Positions 55,502 to 63,563 of a stretch of DNA of 64,000 nucleotides are shown piece after piece; positions within the stretch are counted from its first letter, which is position 1, and each line of letters starts with the position of its first letter. The DNA comes from PALSA-612 sp046729255. Lineage in GTDB: Bacteria > Actinomycetota > Thermoleophilia > Gaiellales > Gaiellaceae. Where the stretch lies: contig JBKPGF010000034.1 of assembly GCA_046729255.1 (NCBI GenBank), positions 1-64,000 on the forward strand, given 5' to 3'. The translations under genes and the position numbers were made by a program. Under the pieces are notes generated by a model, which worked only from the letters and a program-made list of their open reading frames with translations, ran no database searches and was not told the DNA's origin.

Positions 55502-56872
55502 GTGACGTCCTTCAGCTCATTCGTCCGCGCCAACGACGCGGGACACCTCGAGATCGACGGCTGCGACGCGCTCGACCTCGTGCGGGAGCACGGAACACCG
55601 CTGTGGGTGGTCTCCGACCGCACGATCCGCGAGAACTCCCGCAGGCTCCTCGACGCGTTCCAGGCCGAGTACGGACGGACCCGTCTCGTCTACGCGTCGA
55701 AGGCGAACCCGGAGCCCGCTGTCATCCGGATCGCGTGGCTCGAGGGAGCCCTCGTCGATGTCGTGACGATGGGCCACATCGAGCTAGCACTCGCGGCCGG
55801 CGTGCCGCCGTCGGCGCTCGTCTTCAACGGCAACTCGAAGACCCTCGACGAGCTTCGCTGGGCGGCCGAGCACGGGATGGCGTACGTGAACGTCGACTCG
55901 TTGGAGGAGATGGAGGCGCTGGCCGCAGTGGCGCCCGGCGTGGCGGAGCCGGTTCGTGTCTGTGTGAGGCTCGCCCTCGACGAGCGACCGTTCGCGACGG
56001 ACGACCCGGAGTTCGCAGCGCACTGGGGCGGCGCGAAGTTCGGCATGGACGAGGAGGACGGGGTCGAAGCGGCCGCGCTCGCGCACACGGATCCGCACCT
56101 CGAGCTCGCCGGCCTCCATCAGCACTTCGGGTGGCCCGTCTAGGGCACGCCGTACGATCGGGCGCTCGACCTCGAGCGCCACGTCGCAGCGCTCGAGCAG
56201 GTGATCGACTTCGCGCTGACGTTGCGGGACGCACACGGCATATCGCCGGGCGTGATCAATCTCGGCGGGGGCTACCGGGTGCCACGCGCACACGGCGTCG
56301 GCCCGGGGGCGATCACGGAGGCGCCCACGGCGGAGGAGTACGCCGCCGCGATCGGCGGTCGGCTCCGGGAGCTCGACCGCGAGCACGGCCTCGGGGAGCC
56401 GCAGCTGCTGCTCGAGCCGGGCGGCTACCTCGTCTCGGATGCGGCCGTGCTGCTGGCCTCGGTGGGCCTGCGCAAGCGTCGCCGTGCGGGAGACGGAGCC
56501 GTCGACTGGGTCTTTCTCGAGAACACGTCGTCTTACCACTTCGTCCGGCGGCTGATGTTCGACTTCCGCCACCACGTCGTCGCCGCCGGAAAGCTCACGG
56601 ATCCGGCCGCGCCGCCGGTCAGTCTGGCCGGCCCCGTCTGCACCGACGACAACATCGCCCTGGACGTGTCCCTGCCAGACCTCGAGCGGGGTGACCTCGT
56701 GGCCGTGCTCGATCAGGGCGCCTACTGCGAGTCCGTGACGAGCGATTACTGTGCCGTGCCGATTCCCGCCGCGGTGCTCGCCAGCGACGGCCGCGCCGAG
56801 ATCATCCGCCGCAGGGTGTCGGCGGGCGAGATCGCCGCTCCGTTCGCGATGCCCTCCTGGCTGGCCGCCTAG
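55502..56872 (+). pseudogene. PLP decarboxylase (LysA-like) interrupted by an in-frame TAG
   Basis: The frame codes for a fold-type III PLP decarboxylase of the diaminopimelate/ornithine decarboxylase family: PLP lysine in LVYASKANPEP, AGLHQHFGWP, GVINLGGGYRVP and GPVCTDDNIAL. Codon 214 is TAG (56141-56143). The same frame continues without further interruption to 56872, and homology reads through it (FGWPV*GTPYDRAL). One base change from TCG (Ser) would explain it. It is a pseudogene, a sequence error or a readthrough case. As one protein it would be about 456 residues. Confidence 0.8.
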
Positions 56873-58749
56873 ACCGCCTTCGCGATGTCGGCGACCGCCT
56901 CCGGGTTCTCGACGGAGGACATGTCTCCGGGGTCGTCGCCGAGGGCGGCGGCGCGTACCGCGCGGCGGACGATCTTCGCCGAGCGCGTCTTCGGGAGCGC
57001 TGCGACGAACACCACCCGTTCCGGAGCGAACGCCTTGCCGAGCTCGGACGCGATCGCCGACTTCACCTCCAGGGCAAGGCTCTCGCAGCCGTCGCGTCCC
57101 GGCGTCAGCACGCAAAATACCCACGCGGTCTCGCCCTTGACGTCGTGTGGGATGCCCACGGCGGCGGCCTCGGCGACGGCGGGGTGGGCGACGGCCGCCG
57201 ACTCGAGCTCGGCCGGGCCGATGCGCTTCCCGGCGACGTTCAGCGTGTCGTCGGAGCGTCCGTGGAGGAACCAGTAACCGTCCTCGTCGACGGACGCCCA
57301 GTCGCCGTGCGTCCAGATCCCGGGGAAGCGCCGCCAGTAGGTCTCGAGATAGCGCTCGTCGTCGCGCCAGAACCCGCGTGTCATGCCAGGGAACGGCTTG
57401 CGGCAGACGAGCTCGCCCACGTCGCCGGACGCAACGACCGAGTCCCCCGCCTCGTTGACGACGTCCATTGCCATCCCGAGTGCCGGGCCGCCCAGCGAGC
57501 ACTCCTTGATCGGCGTCGCGGGCGTGCACGAGAGGAAGCAGGCCCCGACCTCGGTCCCGCCCGAGCAGTTGATGATGGGGCAGCGGCCGCCCCCCACGCG
57601 CTCGAAGAGCCAGCGGTAGGGATCCGGGTTCCACGGCTCCCCCGTGGTGACGATGACGCGAAGCGACGAGAGGTCTTGCTGAGGATCGCCGTGTGGGATG
57701 AGAGCCCGGATGAGGGTTGGTGAGCAGCCGAGGATCGTGACCTGCTCCTCGTCGACGAGCTGCCAGAGACGGTCGGACGGCCAGTCCGGCGCCCCTTCCG
57801 CATAGACGATCGTCGCGCCCATGGCGCCGCCCCCGACGACCGTCCACGGGCCCATGATCCAGCCCATGTCCGTGGCGAAGTGGAAGACGTCGCCTGGCTT
57901 GGCGTCGGCCTGGTAGCCGACCTCCCGCGCGATCGAGACGAGGAAGCCCCCCTGAACGTGCAGCACGCCCTTCGGCCGTCCGGTCGTGCCCGAGGTGTAC
58001 GTGAGGAGGTACGGGTGCTCGGAGTCGACGGCGAGCGGCTCGAGCTCGCCCGGGTAGTCCGCGAACAGCTCGTCGAACGGCGCGAGGAGGACGTGCTCGA
58101 GCGACGGCACGTCGCGCAGGGCTTCGTCGAGGATCGCGCGCATCGATATCTTGTTGCCGCGGCGTAGTGAGCTCTCGACGCTGATAGCGACCTTCGCCTC
58201 GGAGTCGGCGAGCCGTTGCGCGACCGCCGGCGCGGCGAAGCCGGAGAAGATCGGCACCTGCACGGCGCCAATGTGCGCGCAGGCATGAGACGCAACAGCC
58301 ACCTCGGGGGACATCGGCAAGTAGATAGCGACCCGGTCGCCAGGCTCGACGCCGAGCGCGACGAGCGCCTCCGCCAGCCTCGTGACCTGTGCGGAGAGCT
58401 CGGCGAATGTCACCTCCCGGCGCTCGCCGTTCTCACCGCGAAAAACGGCCGCCGGTGCATCCGGCCGGCTCCCCGCCCAGCGGTGGACGCAGTTCCAGGC
58501 GATGTTGAGCTTGCCGCCGACGAACCACGTCGTCCATTCGGGGCCCCGCGAGCTGTTCACGACCGCTTGCCAGGGCTCGGCGAACTCGATGCCTAGATCG
58601 TCGACGGCAAGCGGCCAAAACCACTCGGGATCGTCGATGGAGCGCCGTACGAGCTCGCGGTAGTCGTCGAGGCCGTGGCGGCGCATGAGCCTCACGATGT
58701 TCGCCTGCTCGAGCGTCTCGGCATCGGGCTTCCAGATCACGTCTGCCAC
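56869..58749 (-). CDS. Acetyl-CoA synthetase-like acyl-CoA ligase
   Basis: This 626-residue AMP-forming ligase is related to, but distinct from, the acetyl-CoA synthetase at 37.4 kb. Seen are YTSGTTGRPKGVLHVQGGFL, NCSGGTEVGACFL and NVAGKRIGPAELES. The C-terminal motif is TRSAKIVRR rather than TRSGKIMRR, with the lysine kept. GTG 58749 stands six bases after TACGCT (58761-58756), which decides the start. The acyl substrate is unknown. Confidence 0.87.
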   Translation of the reverse strand: MADVIWKPDAETLEQANIVRLMRRHGLDDYRELVRRSIDDPEWFWPLAVDDLGIEFAEPWQAVVNSSRGPEWTTWFVGGKLNIAWNCVHRWAGSRPDAPAAVFRGENGERREVTFAELSAQVTRLAEALVALGVEPGDRVAIYLPMSPEVAVASHACAHIGAVQVPIFSGFAAPAVAQRLADSEAKVAISVESSLRRGNKISMRAILDEALRDVPSLEHVLLAPFDELFADYPGELEPLAVDSEHPYLLTYTSGTTGRPKGVLHVQGGFLVSIAREVGYQADAKPGDVFHFATDMGWIMGPWTVVGGGAMGATIVYAEGAPDWPSDRLWQLVDEEQVTILGCSPTLIRALIPHGDPQQDLSSLRVIVTTGEPWNPDPYRWLFERVGGGRCPIINCSGGTEVGACFLSCTPATPIKECSLGGPALGMAMDVVNEAGDSVVASGDVGELVCRKPFPGMTRGFWRDDERYLETYWRRFPGIWTHGDWASVDEDGYWFLHGRSDDTLNVAGKRIGPAELESAAVAHPAVAEAAAVGIPHDVKGETAWVFCVLTPGRDGCESLALEVKSAIASELGKAFAPERVVFVAALPKTRSAKIVRRAVRAAALGDDPGDMSSVENPEAVADIAKAV

Positions 58750-58774
58750 GGCGCAAGCGTAGTCCGACGGCACT

Positions 58775-58794
58775 AAGCTAGTGCTTGCTAACTT
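58775..58794. promoter_or_regulatory. Candidate TetR operator overlapping the MFS gene promoter
   Basis: AAGCTAGTG and CTTGCTAACTT form an imperfect palindrome (AAGyTAGyr half sites, about 7 of 9 matching). Its right end is the TAACTT -10 box (58789-58794) six bases before the ATG at 58801. This is where an autoregulating TetR repressor of the efflux operon would be expected to bind. Confidence 0.5.
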
Positions 58795-58800
58795 GGTGGG

Positions 58801-60243
58801 ATGCGAGCGCGCATCTCGGCCCACGTATTCGCTCCCGAGAACCGCAAGTGGTGGACGCTCGTGGCGGTCTCGTTCGGGCTGTTCATGATCATGCTCGACA
58901 ACACGGTCGTGAACGTCGCGCTGCCGTCGATCCAGAAGGACCTGGCGGCCGACCAGAGCGAGCTCGAGTGGGTGGTCGTCTCGTACGCGCTGACGTTCGC
59001 GACGTTCATGCTCACGGGTGGCAAGCTCGCGGACTTCTTCGGTCGCCGACTGCTGTTCATCACCGGCCTCGTCGTGTTCTCCGGAGCGTCGCTCGCCTGC
59101 GGGCTTGCCCCCGACGCGCACTTCCTGATCGGCGCCCGCGCCGCGCAAGGACTTGGCGCCGCGATCATGAACCCGGCGACTCTCGGCATCATCACTGCGA
59201 CCTTCCCGCCCCGGCAGCGCGGCATGGCGATCGGGATCTGGGCGGGCGTCTCGGCCATGGCGCTCGCCATTGGACCGCTGCTCGGCGGCCTGATCACCGA
59301 CCACATCCACTGGAGCTGGATCTTCTTCGTCAACGTCCCGGTGGGCGTGCTCGGCATCATCGTCGCCCGCTGGGCCATCGACGAGAGCCGCGACACGTCG
59401 CACGAGCAGCGGCTCGACCTGCCGGGCCTCGCGACGTCCGCGATCGGCTTGTTCTCGCTCACGTACGCGCTGATCGAGGCGAACTCGTACGGGTGGATGT
59501 CGCCGCGCATCCTCGCGCTCTTCGGCGTCTCCGCGGTGGCGCTCACGGCGTTCGTGCTCCTCGAGCTGCACCAGCGTGTGCCGATGCTCGACCTCACGCT
59601 CTTCCGAGACTCGACCTTCACCGGGTCGAACCTCACGATGCTGCTCGTGTCGCTCGCGATGTTCGGGATCTTCTTCTTCAACTCGCTATTCCTCCAGAAC
59701 ATCCTCGGCTACTCCGCCGTCCAGACCGGCGCCATGTTCCTGCCGATGACGGTGCTGATCATCCTCGTCGCGCCCTGGGCAGGCCGCTACTCCGACCGGG
59801 TGGGGTCGCGATGGCTCGTGAGCGGCGGCATGACGCTCGTCTCGTTGTCCCTCGTCCTCTTTGCGCAGCTCGGCATCGGATCGGACTTCTGGGACATTCT
59901 CCCCGGGCTCCTCGCGGGCGGCTTCGGGATGGCACTGACGATGACACCGACGACGGCTGCGGCGATGGGTGCCGTTCCCGTCGACAAGGCAGGCGTAGGG
60001 TCGGCTGTGCTCAACTCGTCGCGACAGGTCGGCGGCTCGCTCGGGATCGCCGTCATGGGAGCGCTCGTCGCGAGCCAGGTCGATTCGACCACGCCGCTTC
60101 CGCTGAGGGCGGAGCAGTTCGTCGACGGGTACCACCTCGCGCTGTACGTCGCTGCGGGCATCGCGCTGTGCGGCGCCGCCGTCGCGGCGCTCACGGTCCG
60201 TAAGCACCGCCACCACGAGTCGCTGGCCGAGGTCGCGGTGTGA
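58801..60243 (+). CDS. MFS multidrug exporter, DHA2 (EmrB/QacA) family
   Basis: This 480-residue protein has about 14 membrane segments. The first is followed by LDNTVVNVALPSIQKDL, typical of DHA2 drug/proton antiporters, and motif A appears as GGKLADFFGRR. It is co-transcribed with a TetR gene that overlaps its stop by four bases, an arrangement typical of inducible drug efflux. Substrate unknown. Confidence 0.92.
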   Translation: MRARISAHVFAPENRKWWTLVAVSFGLFMIMLDNTVVNVALPSIQKDLAADQSELEWVVVSYALTFATFMLTGGKLADFFGRRLLFITGLVVFSGASLACGLAPDAHFLIGARAAQGLGAAIMNPATLGIITATFPPRQRGMAIGIWAGVSAMALAIGPLLGGLITDHIHWSWIFFVNVPVGVLGIIVARWAIDESRDTSHEQRLDLPGLATSAIGLFSLTYALIEANSYGWMSPRILALFGVSAVALTAFVLLELHQRVPMLDLTLFRDSTFTGSNLTMLLVSLAMFGIFFFNSLFLQNILGYSAVQTGAMFLPMTVLIILVAPWAGRYSDRVGSRWLVSGGMTLVSLSLVLFAQLGIGSDFWDILPGLLAGGFGMALTMTPTTAAAMGAVPVDKAGVGSAVLNSSRQVGGSLGIAVMGALVASQVDSTTPLPLRAEQFVDGYHLALYVAAGIALCGAAVAALTVRKHRHHESLAEVAV

Positions 60244-60845
60244 CCGTCACGAGGTCGCGGCTCGCGGCAACCGACCGCCGCGCCGCAATCATCGACGCGG
60301 CACTCGGCGTGTTCTCGGAGCGGACGTACGGCCGCGCGACGACGGCCGAGATTGCCCGCGCCGCCGGTGTCACCGAGCCGGTCCTCTATCGCCACTTCAA
60401 GTCGAAGCGCGAGCTCTTCCTCGCCTGCGTGGACGAGGTCTGGCGGCGCCTGCGCGAGGCGGTCGAGGAGGAGATCGCGGCCGAGCCCGACCCGGCCGGC
60501 TGGGTGCTCGCCGTGCCGCGTGCGATCACGTCGTTGCGAAGGCGCCGGCTCGCTCCCACCCAGCTGTGGCTTCACGCCCTCAGCGAGGCGAGCCACGACG
60601 AGGTGATCAGGCGCCACTTCCGCCGCCACCTGCGCGAAGTCCACGACTACGTTGCCGAGGTGCTCCGGCGCGCACAGGCAGCAGGCGGTGTCGACGCGTC
60701 GCGGGACGTGGAGGCGGAGGCGTGGATCGGGATCGGCATTGGCCTGCTCCGATCCGTTCAGGACCGCTTCGGCGGCTTGCTCGGCGAGGAGGAGATCGAC
60801 GCGATTCAGACGTCTCGGCGCGCGTGGCTCACGACGCGCAGCTGA
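60240..60845 (+). CDS. TetR-family transcriptional regulator
   Basis: This 201-residue repressor has an N-terminal helix-turn-helix (about residues 12-58; TTAEIARAAGVTEPVLYRHF) and a C-terminal ligand-binding domain. GTG 60240 overlaps the MFS stop. It probably represses the efflux operon through the palindrome at 58775-58794 and is released by the exported compound, by analogy with TetR/QacR systems. Confidence 0.9.
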   Translation: MTVTRSRLAATDRRAAIIDAALGVFSERTYGRATTAEIARAAGVTEPVLYRHFKSKRELFLACVDEVWRRLREAVEEEIAAEPDPAGWVLAVPRAITSLRRRRLAPTQLWLHALSEASHDEVIRRHFRRHLREVHDYVAEVLRRAQAAGGVDASRDVEAEAWIGIGIGLLRSVQDRFGGLLGEEEIDAIQTSRRAWLTTRS

Positions 60846-60856
60846 CGCCTTTCCCC

Positions 60857-60893
60857 CACAAGAAGAAACCCCCGGCTGCGGCTACCGGGGGTT
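60857..60893 (-). terminator. Intrinsic terminator of the candidate small RNA
   Basis: A perfect nine-pair stem (AACCCCCGG/CCGGGGGTT) with a nine-base loop is followed, on the minus strand only, by a pyrimidine run TTTCTTCTT. On the plus strand the downstream sequence is CACTTCGTTG, so it is oriented for leftward transcription although it may also stop TetR transcripts. Confidence 0.7.
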
Positions 60894-61019
60894 CACTTCG
60901 TTGAACTCGCCACGGCGCTGCGACTTTTCCGAAACACCGACCCTGCGGCCCGGCCGGCCCCTCCGATCGTCGCGCGGTAGGTGGCGCGCGCCTCGCGGCT
61001 GCGGTTGCGTATGCGAGGT
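60857..61019 (-). ncRNA. Candidate structured small RNA, divergent from the XRE-TPR gene
   Basis: A strong minus-strand promoter (TTGACA, 17 bases, TAGGTT; 61054-61026) predicts a start near 61019. The transcript has hairpins with perfect arms: CCTCGC/GCGAGG (60992-60997 with 61014-61019), CGCGCG/CGCGCG (60972-60977 with 60986-60991) and GTTCA/TGAAC (60891-60895 with 60902-60906). It ends in a stem of nine pairs (60867-60875 with 60885-60893) followed on the minus strand by TTTCTTCTTG. No convincing ORF is inside; only a 14-codon GTG frame could be read. It matches no RNA family I know. Confidence 0.55.
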
Positions 61020-61025
61020 GGTAGG

Positions 61026-61054
61026 AACCTAACGGACCTGTCCTCATCTGTCAA
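61026..61054 (-). promoter_or_regulatory. Promoter of the candidate small RNA
   Basis: On the minus strand, consensus TTGACA (61054-61049) and TAGGTT (61031-61026) are separated by exactly 17 bases. It is among the best housekeeping promoter matches in the window. It starts nine bases from the palindrome that overlaps the XRE gene start. Confidence 0.65.
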
Positions 61055-61062
61055 GTGGAAGA

Positions 61063-61092
61063 GTGAAGCAATTTGCGTTACAGTTGCTTCAC
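61063..61092. promoter_or_regulatory. Perfect inverted repeat at the XRE-TPR gene start
   Basis: GTGAAGCAA (61063-61071) and TTGCTTCAC (61084-61092) are exact inverted copies with centres 21 bases apart, two DNA turns. A possible -10 box TACAGT (61079-61084) lies between them and the ATG is five bases after the right arm. Such a site suits binding by a dimeric XRE regulator on its own promoter. Confidence 0.7.
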
Positions 61093-61096
61093 CAAG

Positions 61097-62464
61097 ATGG
61101 CAAGCAGGGTGCCCAGGCAGGAACACGAACACGAGGGCTTGGCAGGCGGCGGCTCACTGATCGCGGCTGCGGACCTCGGCAGCCGCGTCCGCGCGCTGCG
61201 CACCTCGGCAGGACTCTCCCAGACGGACCTCGCGGGCGGCCGCTTCAGCAAGGAGTACGTGAGCCAGATCGAGCGTGGCAAGACGCGGCCGACGTCGGAC
61301 ACCGTCGCCTGGCTCGCGGAGCAGCTCGGCGTCGACGCCGATCTCCTCTTCACCGGCGTCTCGTCGACCGAGAAGGATCGCTGGGAAGCCATGCTCGCGC
61401 GTGCCGCCGCGCTCAGCGAGCGGTACGAGTTCGCCGCAGCCGTCCCACAGTTCGCCGAGGTCCGGGCCGCCGCTGGCGCGGCCGGCGCAAAGGATCTCGA
61501 GCTCCGCGCGCTGTCCGGCGAAGGCTGGGCGCGGCTCCAGGAAGGCGACCTCGGAGAAGCGGCTGCACTGCTCACGGAGGCCCGGACGCTGTCCGAGGAT
61601 CGGCGCTTTTCCGACATCGAGCGCGCGGAGATCCTCTTCCGCCTCGGCGCCTGCCGCTACCAGCTGTCCAGCATCTCAACGGCCCTCGGCCTGTTCGACG
61701 CTGCTCTTGATCTCGTGGAGCGGTCGGATCTCCCCAACGACCTGCTTCGCGCGCAGATCTTCCGCTGGCGGTCACGCTGTTACCGAAGACAGCGCGACTG
61801 GCAGGCTGCACGGGAGGACGTCGAGCGCGCGCTCGAGCTGGCCGAGGGCCTCAGCGACCGGCGTGCCGCCGCGCAGGTGTACTTCCAGGCCTCGCTCGTC
61901 GCCGAGCGCGAGGGCCACTGGGTGCTCGCTCGCTCCTACGCGGAGCGCGCGCGCGCGTACTACGAGGAGCTCGCCGACCGCGAGAACGTCGGGCGGCTGC
62001 TCAACAACCTCGGCGGGCTGACCTACCTCCTCGGGCGGCCCGACGAAGCGATCGCCTACCTGCAGGACTCGCTCCGGGTGCTGCTGGACGAGGGCGTCGA
62101 CGAGGAGGCCGCGCACGTGATTACATCGCTCGCGGAGATCTATGTCGATACGGAGCGGCCGGTGGAGGCGGAGACGCAGGCTCGCAAGGCACTCGAGCTG
62201 CTCGGTGCCCGCGAGGACTTCCTCGCCGAGATCGGGACCGCTCAACTCACGCTAGGACGGGCGCTGATCGCGCAAGGGCGTTTGGACGAGGCTCAAGAAA
62301 CGCTTGCAAACGCCGATAGCAGCTTCGAGCAGATGTCTTCGACAAGCCACCGGGCAGCCGCATGGGTTGCCCTCGGGGACGTCGCCGCGCAGCGCGGGGA
62401 CGACCGCGAGGCGGCCCGGCTCTACCGGCGGGCGGCGGAGACGCTGCAGGACTTCCGCTTCTAG
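61097..62464 (+). CDS. XRE-family regulator with TPR sensor domain
   Basis: This 455-residue protein has an N-terminal XRE helix-turn-helix at about residues 27-87 (LRTSAGLSQTDLAGGRFSKE, SQIERGKTRP) and then about nine TPR-like helical repeats to the C-terminus. The layout is that of peptide-sensing RRNPP-type regulators and of actinobacterial TPR regulators. ATG 61097 is preferred to TTG 61073, which lies inside the inverted repeat. A 35-codon peptide gene follows after 22 bases. Which ligand it senses is unknown. Confidence 0.87.
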   Translation: MASRVPRQEHEHEGLAGGGSLIAAADLGSRVRALRTSAGLSQTDLAGGRFSKEYVSQIERGKTRPTSDTVAWLAEQLGVDADLLFTGVSSTEKDRWEAMLARAAALSERYEFAAAVPQFAEVRAAAGAAGAKDLELRALSGEGWARLQEGDLGEAAALLTEARTLSEDRRFSDIERAEILFRLGACRYQLSSISTALGLFDAALDLVERSDLPNDLLRAQIFRWRSRCYRRQRDWQAAREDVERALELAEGLSDRRAAAQVYFQASLVAEREGHWVLARSYAERARAYYEELADRENVGRLLNNLGGLTYLLGRPDEAIAYLQDSLRVLLDEGVDEEAAHVITSLAEIYVDTERPVEAETQARKALELLGAREDFLAEIGTAQLTLGRALIAQGRLDEAQETLANADSSFEQMSSTSHRAAAWVALGDVAAQRGDDREAARLYRRAAETLQDFRF

Positions 62465-62486
62465 CCCCGGAAAGGAGAGTGCGGCC

Positions 62487-62594
62487 GTGAGTAAAGCAAC
62501 GACGATCTACTGGCTGTCAATGGCGGTGCTGGTGTTCGGTCACCTGGGGATGGTCCGCCCGACGGGATTCTTCGACGGCCCTCGCGGCGACTAA
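62487..62594 (+). CDS. Small hydrophobic peptide (35 residues), possible signal peptide for the XRE-TPR regulator
   Basis: The peptide has a short basic start (MSKATT), a hydrophobic core (IYWLSMAVLVFGHLGMV) and a polar tail (RPTGFFDGPRGD). GTG 62487 is preceded by AAAGGAG about ten bases upstream, one of the few clear Shine-Dalgarno sequences here. The gene directly follows the TPR regulator and precedes an exported lipoprotein. It could be the precursor of an exported pheromone or a small membrane protein. No similarity is claimed. Confidence 0.6.
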   Translation: MSKATTIYWLSMAVLVFGHLGMVRPTGFFDGPRGD

Positions 62595-62630
62595 CACTCG
62601 AACTCGCACTCTCTGACTACACTCGGCGCC

Positions 62631-63563
62631 ATGCGCCGGGGTGTTGCTCTCGCGGGCGCTGCGTGTGCGGCCGCGTTGCCGCTAGCGGGTTGCGGCGGCA
62701 ATGGAGGTACCCCGAACGGGGGATCTTCACAAGCGGCGCCGGAGGGCTCTGCCGGTGCGCTCCTCTCGCGGCCCGGGCCTGACGTCGCGCTCGTCACGGG
62801 GACATCCGACTATGCGCGCGGGCCGGTCCGCGTCGTCTTCCTCGTCATCGACTCCCAGAGCAGGTCGATCGAGCAACCGACGGCACGCGTCTGGGTCGCC
62901 CGCTCGCTCGATGACAAGCCGTTCCTGCGGACGACCGCCCGCCTCGAGAACGTCGGTGTACCCGGCGTTTCCGAGGCAGCGGCCGGTGACGTGACGCATG
63001 TCTACGTCGCGCGGTTCCGGATTCCGAGGGCCGGGAAGTACGTGCTCGTCGCTGAGCCCGTTGGCGGCAGGCCGACTCAGGGCGCCCTCGATCTCGACGT
63101 CGGAGACGAGCCGAAAGCACCGGCCGTCGGCGCCCAGGCCTTCCCGTCGCGGACGCCGACGATCGCGTCGACCGGCGGCGACTTCGACGCGCTCACGACG
63201 AGGACGCCGCCCGATCGCGGGCTGCTCCGCTATTCCGTGGCCGACTCGCTGAACGCACATGCGCCGTTCGTGCTCGCCTTTGCCACACCGAAGTTCTGCA
63301 CGAGTCGCGCCTGCGGGCCCGTCGTCGACGTCGTCGACCACGTGCGCAAGCGGCTCGGCAAGACGCCGGTGCGGTTCATCCACGTCGAGATCTTCGAGGA
63401 CAACCAGCCACCCGAGCTGAACCGTTGGGTCAAAGAATGGAAGCTGCCCACGGAGCCGTGGGTGTTCCTCGTCGGCCGCGACGGGCGGATCAAGGAGCGC
63501 TTCGAGGGCTCCGTGTCGGCCGCCGAGCTGGAGGCTGCGGTTCGGGCGAAACTCCTACGCTGA
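62631..63563 (+). CDS. Thioredoxin-like lipoprotein
   Basis: This 310-residue lipoprotein has a lipobox LAGC with Cys21. The middle resembles an Ig-like domain (residues about 50-150). The C-terminal 110 residues look like a thioredoxin fold: PFVLAFATPKFCTSRACGPV with a CxxxxC pair instead of CxxC, and a cis-proline segment LPTEPWVFLVGRDG. It may act in extracytoplasmic redox or cofactor delivery. TACACT stands seven bases before the ATG, so it may have its own promoter. Confidence 0.75.
   Translation: MRRGVALAGAACAAALPLAGCGGNGGTPNGGSSQAAPEGSAGALLSRPGPDVALVTGTSDYARGPVRVVFLVIDSQSRSIEQPTARVWVARSLDDKPFLRTTARLENVGVPGVSEAAAGDVTHVYVARFRIPRAGKYVLVAEPVGGRPTQGALDLDVGDEPKAPAVGAQAFPSRTPTIASTGGDFDALTTRTPPDRGLLRYSVADSLNAHAPFVLAFATPKFCTSRACGPVVDVVDHVRKRLGKTPVRFIHVEIFEDNQPPELNRWVKEWKLPTEPWVFLVGRDGRIKERFEGSVSAAELEAAVRAKLLR

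Noticed and set aside
56141..56143. TAG as a pyrrolysine codon in the decarboxylase gene
   Set aside because: No pylT or pylBCD genes are visible, the family is not known to use pyrrolysine, and other genes here end in TAG. A mutation or sequence error is simpler.
60867..60893. Terminator of the MFS-TetR operon on the plus strand
   Set aside because: The T-rich run occurs only on the minus strand, so it is assigned to the leftward small RNA, though it may act both ways weakly.
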